Positions 6,530 to 9,041 of a stretch of 9,041 bases of DNA are shown here, in pieces; the stretch's first letter is position 1, and every line of letters begins with the position of its first letter. Origin of the DNA: an uncultured Holophagaceae bacterium (GTDB lineage Bacteria > Acidobacteriota > Holophagae > Holophagales > Holophagaceae). The position numbers and the translations under genes were made by a program. The stretch spans positions 1 through 9,041 of the forward strand of contig CAIXHJ010000257.1 in assembly GCA_903919165.1 (NCBI GenBank), read 5' to 3'. Under the pieces are notes generated by a model. The model saw only the letters and a list, made by a program, of their open reading frames with translations. It was not told the DNA's origin and ran no database searches.

Positions 6530-7033
6530 ATGTCCCTTCAGGAAGAACTCCAGATGTCCAACCTTCCAGCACCCGGCGTGCAGTTGATGCTCCAGCTGAT
6601 GCTGACCCGCGAGGCCGTCGTCCGCGTACAGGAGCGGCTCTTCGAGGCCCACGGACTGACGATTCAGCAGTACAACGTGCTGCGCATCGTGCGCGGGGGC
6701 CCCACCAAGGGACATCCCATCTACGAAATCGAACGCCGCATGATCTACCGATTCGCCAACGTCACACGCCTCGTCGACCGCCTGGAACTACAGGGCTTGC
6801 TGAAGCGGGTGGCGGATCCCAAGGATCGCCGCGTGAGCCGCGTGGTCATCACGCCGAAGGGGCGTCGCCTTATGGACCGGCTCGACGAACCTGTCCAGGC
6901 CATGGCCGCGCGTCTCACCAGTTGCTGCAACGACGAGGAATGCCTGACCTTGGCCCATCGCCTGGAACAGCTCCGCGACCACTGCATCCACCATGGGGGG
7001 CTTGATCAGGAAGTGGCAGGTGCCATCAACTGA
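6530..7033 (+). CDS. MarR-family winged-helix transcriptional regulator
   Basis: A 167-residue cytoplasmic regulator, normal length for MarR. N-terminal helices (about 14-42) and the C-terminal helix (about 116-155) would form the dimer interface. The winged helix spans about 43-115: LTIQQYNVLRIV, then a recognition helix RFANVTRLVDRLELQGLLKR (74-93), then a wing ADPKDRRVSRVVITPKGRRL (95-114) with the D-x-x-D-R-R pattern typical of the family. Four cysteines (132, 133, 138, 152) with His143, 151, 154 and 155 cluster in the C-terminal helical region, which might sense oxidants or metal; this is inference. ATG 6530 is preferred, with GAGG five bases upstream; an in-frame TTG at 6503 has no such support. 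It is divergent from uup, and its 3' end overlaps the convergent transglutaminase gene by 28 bp. Likely autoregulated; ligand and other targets are unknown. Confidence 0.9.
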   Translation: MSLQEELQMSNLPAPGVQLMLQLMLTREAVVRVQERLFEAHGLTIQQYNVLRIVRGGPTKGHPIYEIERRMIYRFANVTRLVDRLELQGLLKRVADPKDRRVSRVVITPKGRRLMDRLDEPVQAMAARLTSCCNDEECLTLAHRLEQLRDHCIHHGGLDQEVAGAIN

Positions 7034-8760
7034 TCCAGGAGTTCATAGGCTTCAGTCTCTGATACGCCCTCGAGTTGGATCCACCTACCTTCACCCAGAT
7101 CCATTAACAGCACGCGCGAAGCAGCCATCCACCAACCTTGCCTGAGCGTTCGCGCCCCAGCCAGGTGTGAGGCCCCCTTGAGTCGGGCTTCGCTGGGCCG
7201 GTTTACCGCCTGGACCCGCCAGGGACCACCATGGGGGGTGCGAAGCCAAAGCACCCCTTGCTGAAGCTGCCAGTGGCCTCTGGGCAGACGCAGTCGGATG
7301 TTGCCGGGTCCTGTGATCTGGTCACCCAGGCAGGTGAACGTTCCCTCTTGTTCCGGGGTCCACTTCACACCGGTGAAGGCGAGGGCAGCTCCTTCCCAGC
7401 CGACGCTCCCCAGATCCGACAGATCCGTGTCCCCGAGCTTGATGCGGAGGGCTGAGGCCGGGGCCTGATCGAAGGTGGGATCGACGGGTACCCATCGATC
7501 CTTCAGGCGGACCTCCACCCAGAAATGCAGTCCAAGCACCTCTCCAAGGCCCACCCAGCCGGTAACACCCCGGGCCGGGACACCCAGGCGCCGAAGCAGT
7601 GCCACGGCAAGCACGCCATGTTCAGTGCAGTCTCCCCGTGGGTGATGGCAGACTTCCAGCGCCGAGGCGAAACCCACCGTGAAATCCTTCTCGGTGATCC
7701 ACTCGAATACGAAGGTGTTCACCCGGCGCGCGATCTCCCAGCGGGACAATCCCGGTGCAAGATCCATGCGGCGGATCAGCCCGTCGAAGGCTGGGTCCTG
7801 GAACGGGACCAGGGGGCTGGGCGCCAGGAAACGAACGTCGTCTGGTGGTGGAGTGCCCTTGATGGGGGGCTGAGCCGCCTCTGCCGGGGTTGGCAGAGTC
7901 GCCCGCCTCAGGCGCCACCTCCCTTTGGGAAGCGGCGTCTGCTGGGCGTCCTCCCGGAGGATGGGCAGGGATCCTTCCCCTCGCAGCACAAGTTCCTCGA
8001 TCCAGGGCTGGAAGGGGTGGAGCGGGAGTGTCTGGAGAGTTCGTTCGAAGAATCCCTCACTGGAATCTTTGTCTAAAAGTGGAGGGGGAAGCTCAAATCG
8101 TTGGGTGAGCACTTCCAGGCCGCCAAGTTCCGTTCGCTGACGGACCTCACCCGACGTGGGAGAGATCCAGACCTCGACGCGGGAGGTTGCCGACCCATCG
8201 CGTTCCTCCCCGGTGAACCGCACGGTGTCTGGAAACCCGGGAAGGGGGGCCGCTCCCTGGGGCTCCAGATGCAGCGTGCTCCATTGCTGAACCGGGAAAG
8301 AGAAGGTGGTCGCCCGGAGGGCCCGACCCATGCGGGCGGCCTCTTTCAAAAGCGATTCCAGGTCCTCGGGCCACAGGAGCGCCCCTGCCGGGACCTCCTT
8401 TCGAACAGCGGAACCATGGGTGGGCTGGATGGACAGGATGCCCGGCTCGCGGGGGGACCACTCGGCCCGGCCTTCGAAGGGCTCGGAGGAGAGCTGCAGA
8501 CGCCAAGTGAAGGTCAATTGGCCTTCGGGTGTTTTTCTGGCGGTCTGGCTCACCTCCTCCCGGATCTCCTGACCCATTCGGGAGAGCACCACCCACTCCA
8601 GGGAGCGCACCTCGCGCACTTTCCCGTCCAGCCTGGTTTCCTGAGTGGAGCCACCGATCTCCTGCCCGCCTACCCACTGCCTGAAGGTCTGGGGCGGGTC
8701 CGCCTGACCAAGGAGGGTCAGGCATGTGAGGGCCGACACGAAGAGGGGGGAGGCGCGCAT
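7006..8760 (-). CDS. Exported transglutaminase-like (papain-fold) protein
   Basis: A 584-residue precursor. MRASPLFVSALTCLTLLGQA is a signal peptide, with no other membrane segment, so the protein is probably periplasmic. Residues about 21-325 are mostly beta-strand-like and match no family I recognise. The transglutaminase-like core spans about 340-435: the catalytic cysteine in GDCTEHGVLAVALLRRLGVPAR (Cys378), histidine in LHFWVEV (His412) and aspartate in VPVDPTFDQ (Asp427). The triad is intact, so the protein may be an active protease, amidase or crosslinking enzyme; the substrate is unknown. A C-terminal region of about 150 residues follows, with several Trp-containing strands. A TAG lies in frame four codons upstream of the ATG, so 8760 is the earliest possible start. 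Only a run of six G abuts it, with no normally spaced Shine-Dalgarno, so coupling to the gene 29 bp upstream is plausible. Confidence 0.85.
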   Translation of the reverse strand: MRASPLFVSALTCLTLLGQADPPQTFRQWVGGQEIGGSTQETRLDGKVREVRSLEWVVLSRMGQEIREEVSQTARKTPEGQLTFTWRLQLSSEPFEGRAEWSPREPGILSIQPTHGSAVRKEVPAGALLWPEDLESLLKEAARMGRALRATTFSFPVQQWSTLHLEPQGAAPLPGFPDTVRFTGEERDGSATSRVEVWISPTSGEVRQRTELGGLEVLTQRFELPPPLLDKDSSEGFFERTLQTLPLHPFQPWIEELVLRGEGSLPILREDAQQTPLPKGRWRLRRATLPTPAEAAQPPIKGTPPPDDVRFLAPSPLVPFQDPAFDGLIRRMDLAPGLSRWEIARRVNTFVFEWITEKDFTVGFASALEVCHHPRGDCTEHGVLAVALLRRLGVPARGVTGWVGLGEVLGLHFWVEVRLKDRWVPVDPTFDQAPASALRIKLGDTDLSDLGSVGWEGAALAFTGVKWTPEQEGTFTCLGDQITGPGNIRLRLPRGHWQLQQGVLWLRTPHGGPWRVQAVNRPSEARLKGASHLAGARTLRQGWWMAASRVLLMDLGEGRWIQLEGVSETEAYELLDQLMAPATS

Positions 8761-8789
8761 CCCCCCAGTCTATCGGCGTCGTTCCTGGA

Positions 8790-9041
8790 TCAACCGGCCA
8801 TCCATGCGTCCATGCGCTGGTGGTGCATGCGAGCCCGCATCCTCCCCCAGGCGTGACTTCGCATCTCAGCGGCCTTGGCCAACTGCTCAGGGGTGAGTAT
8901 GGCCCGCACTTCCAGGCGGAGGGAGCGTTGCGCCAGGATCATGTCAAATCTGGCGGCGGAGGCCTTGTCGTAGAGCGCACGGAGCCGTGCTTCGGGCGTG
9001 GAGGCATCATGGAGGGCAGTCCGCAAGTCGATCCTGGCGTG
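8790..9041 (-). CDS. Spy/CpxP-like periplasmic protein (LTxxQ / metal-resistance type), N-terminus outside window
   Basis: The frame is open through the right edge, so only the last 83 residues are seen (HARIDLRTALHDAS...). The visible part is all helical: a helix with R-x-D-L-R, an EARLRALYDKASAARFDMILAQ helix, and LRLEVRAILTPEQLAKAAEMR. The ILTPEQ segment matches the LTxxQ motif of Spy/CpxP and related 'periplasmic heavy-metal sensor' proteins, which are small ATP-independent chaperones or metal-responsive proteins. The C-terminus is rich in Met and His (MRARMHHQRMDAWMAG), which may bind metal; this is inference. A TTG at 9026 could serve as a start, but the similarity continues upstream of it, so the true start is beyond the window. 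The gene lies 29 bp before the transglutaminase-like gene and is probably cotranscribed with it. Confidence 0.75.
   Translation of the reverse strand, partial: HARIDLRTALHDASTPEARLRALYDKASAARFDMILAQRSLRLEVRAILTPEQLAKAAEMRSHAWGRMRARMHHQRMDAWMAG

Noticed and set aside
8101..8856. A 251-codon plus-strand open frame
   Set aside because: It is antisense to the transglutaminase-like gene with its intact catalytic triad, and has no family resemblance.

Overview
The window is GC-rich, densely packed bacterial DNA with nine protein genes and no RNA genes, insertion sequences or CRISPR. Signal peptides, a small outer-membrane beta-barrel and a Spy/CpxP-like periplasmic protein point to a Gram-negative. 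The style of the proteins (short exported coiled-coil proteins, signal peptides ending in AQ, this subgroup of PfkB kinase) makes me suspect Acidobacteriota of the Holophaga/Geothrix type. That is an impression from the sequence, not a demonstrated placement.

Layout. Positions 1-1615 (minus strand) hold a two-gene unit: a protein with a degenerate Smr-like domain, then a PfkB-family sugar kinase that runs off the left edge. The kinase has an apparent one-base deletion in a G run near its N-terminus. A 207-bp divergent spacer (1616-1822) carries a candidate promoter for a plus-strand outer-membrane beta-barrel gene (1823-2473), which is followed by a hairpin between convergent genes. Positions 2527-6457 (minus) form a probable operon: an ABC-F ATPase of the Uup type with a TTG start, then two exported, coiled-coil/TPR-like proteins that look like tandem paralogues with lysine-rich tails. 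A 72-bp spacer with a small palindrome separates uup from a divergent MarR-family regulator (6530-7033). The 3' end of marR overlaps by 28 bp the 3' end of a minus-strand exported transglutaminase-like protein (7006-8760). Upstream of that gene, and probably cotranscribed with it, is the C-terminal part of a Spy/CpxP-like (LTxxQ / metal-resistance type) periplasmic protein that runs off the right edge.

How the genes may work together. The MarR regulator is placed to control itself and possibly the uup operon. The two paralogues and the Spy-like/transglutaminase pair suggest cell-envelope functions. No complete new defence or mobile system is evident. The least explained parts are the exported paralogue pair behind uup, the Spy-like/transglutaminase pair, and the Smr-like protein that lacks the usual second Smr motif.
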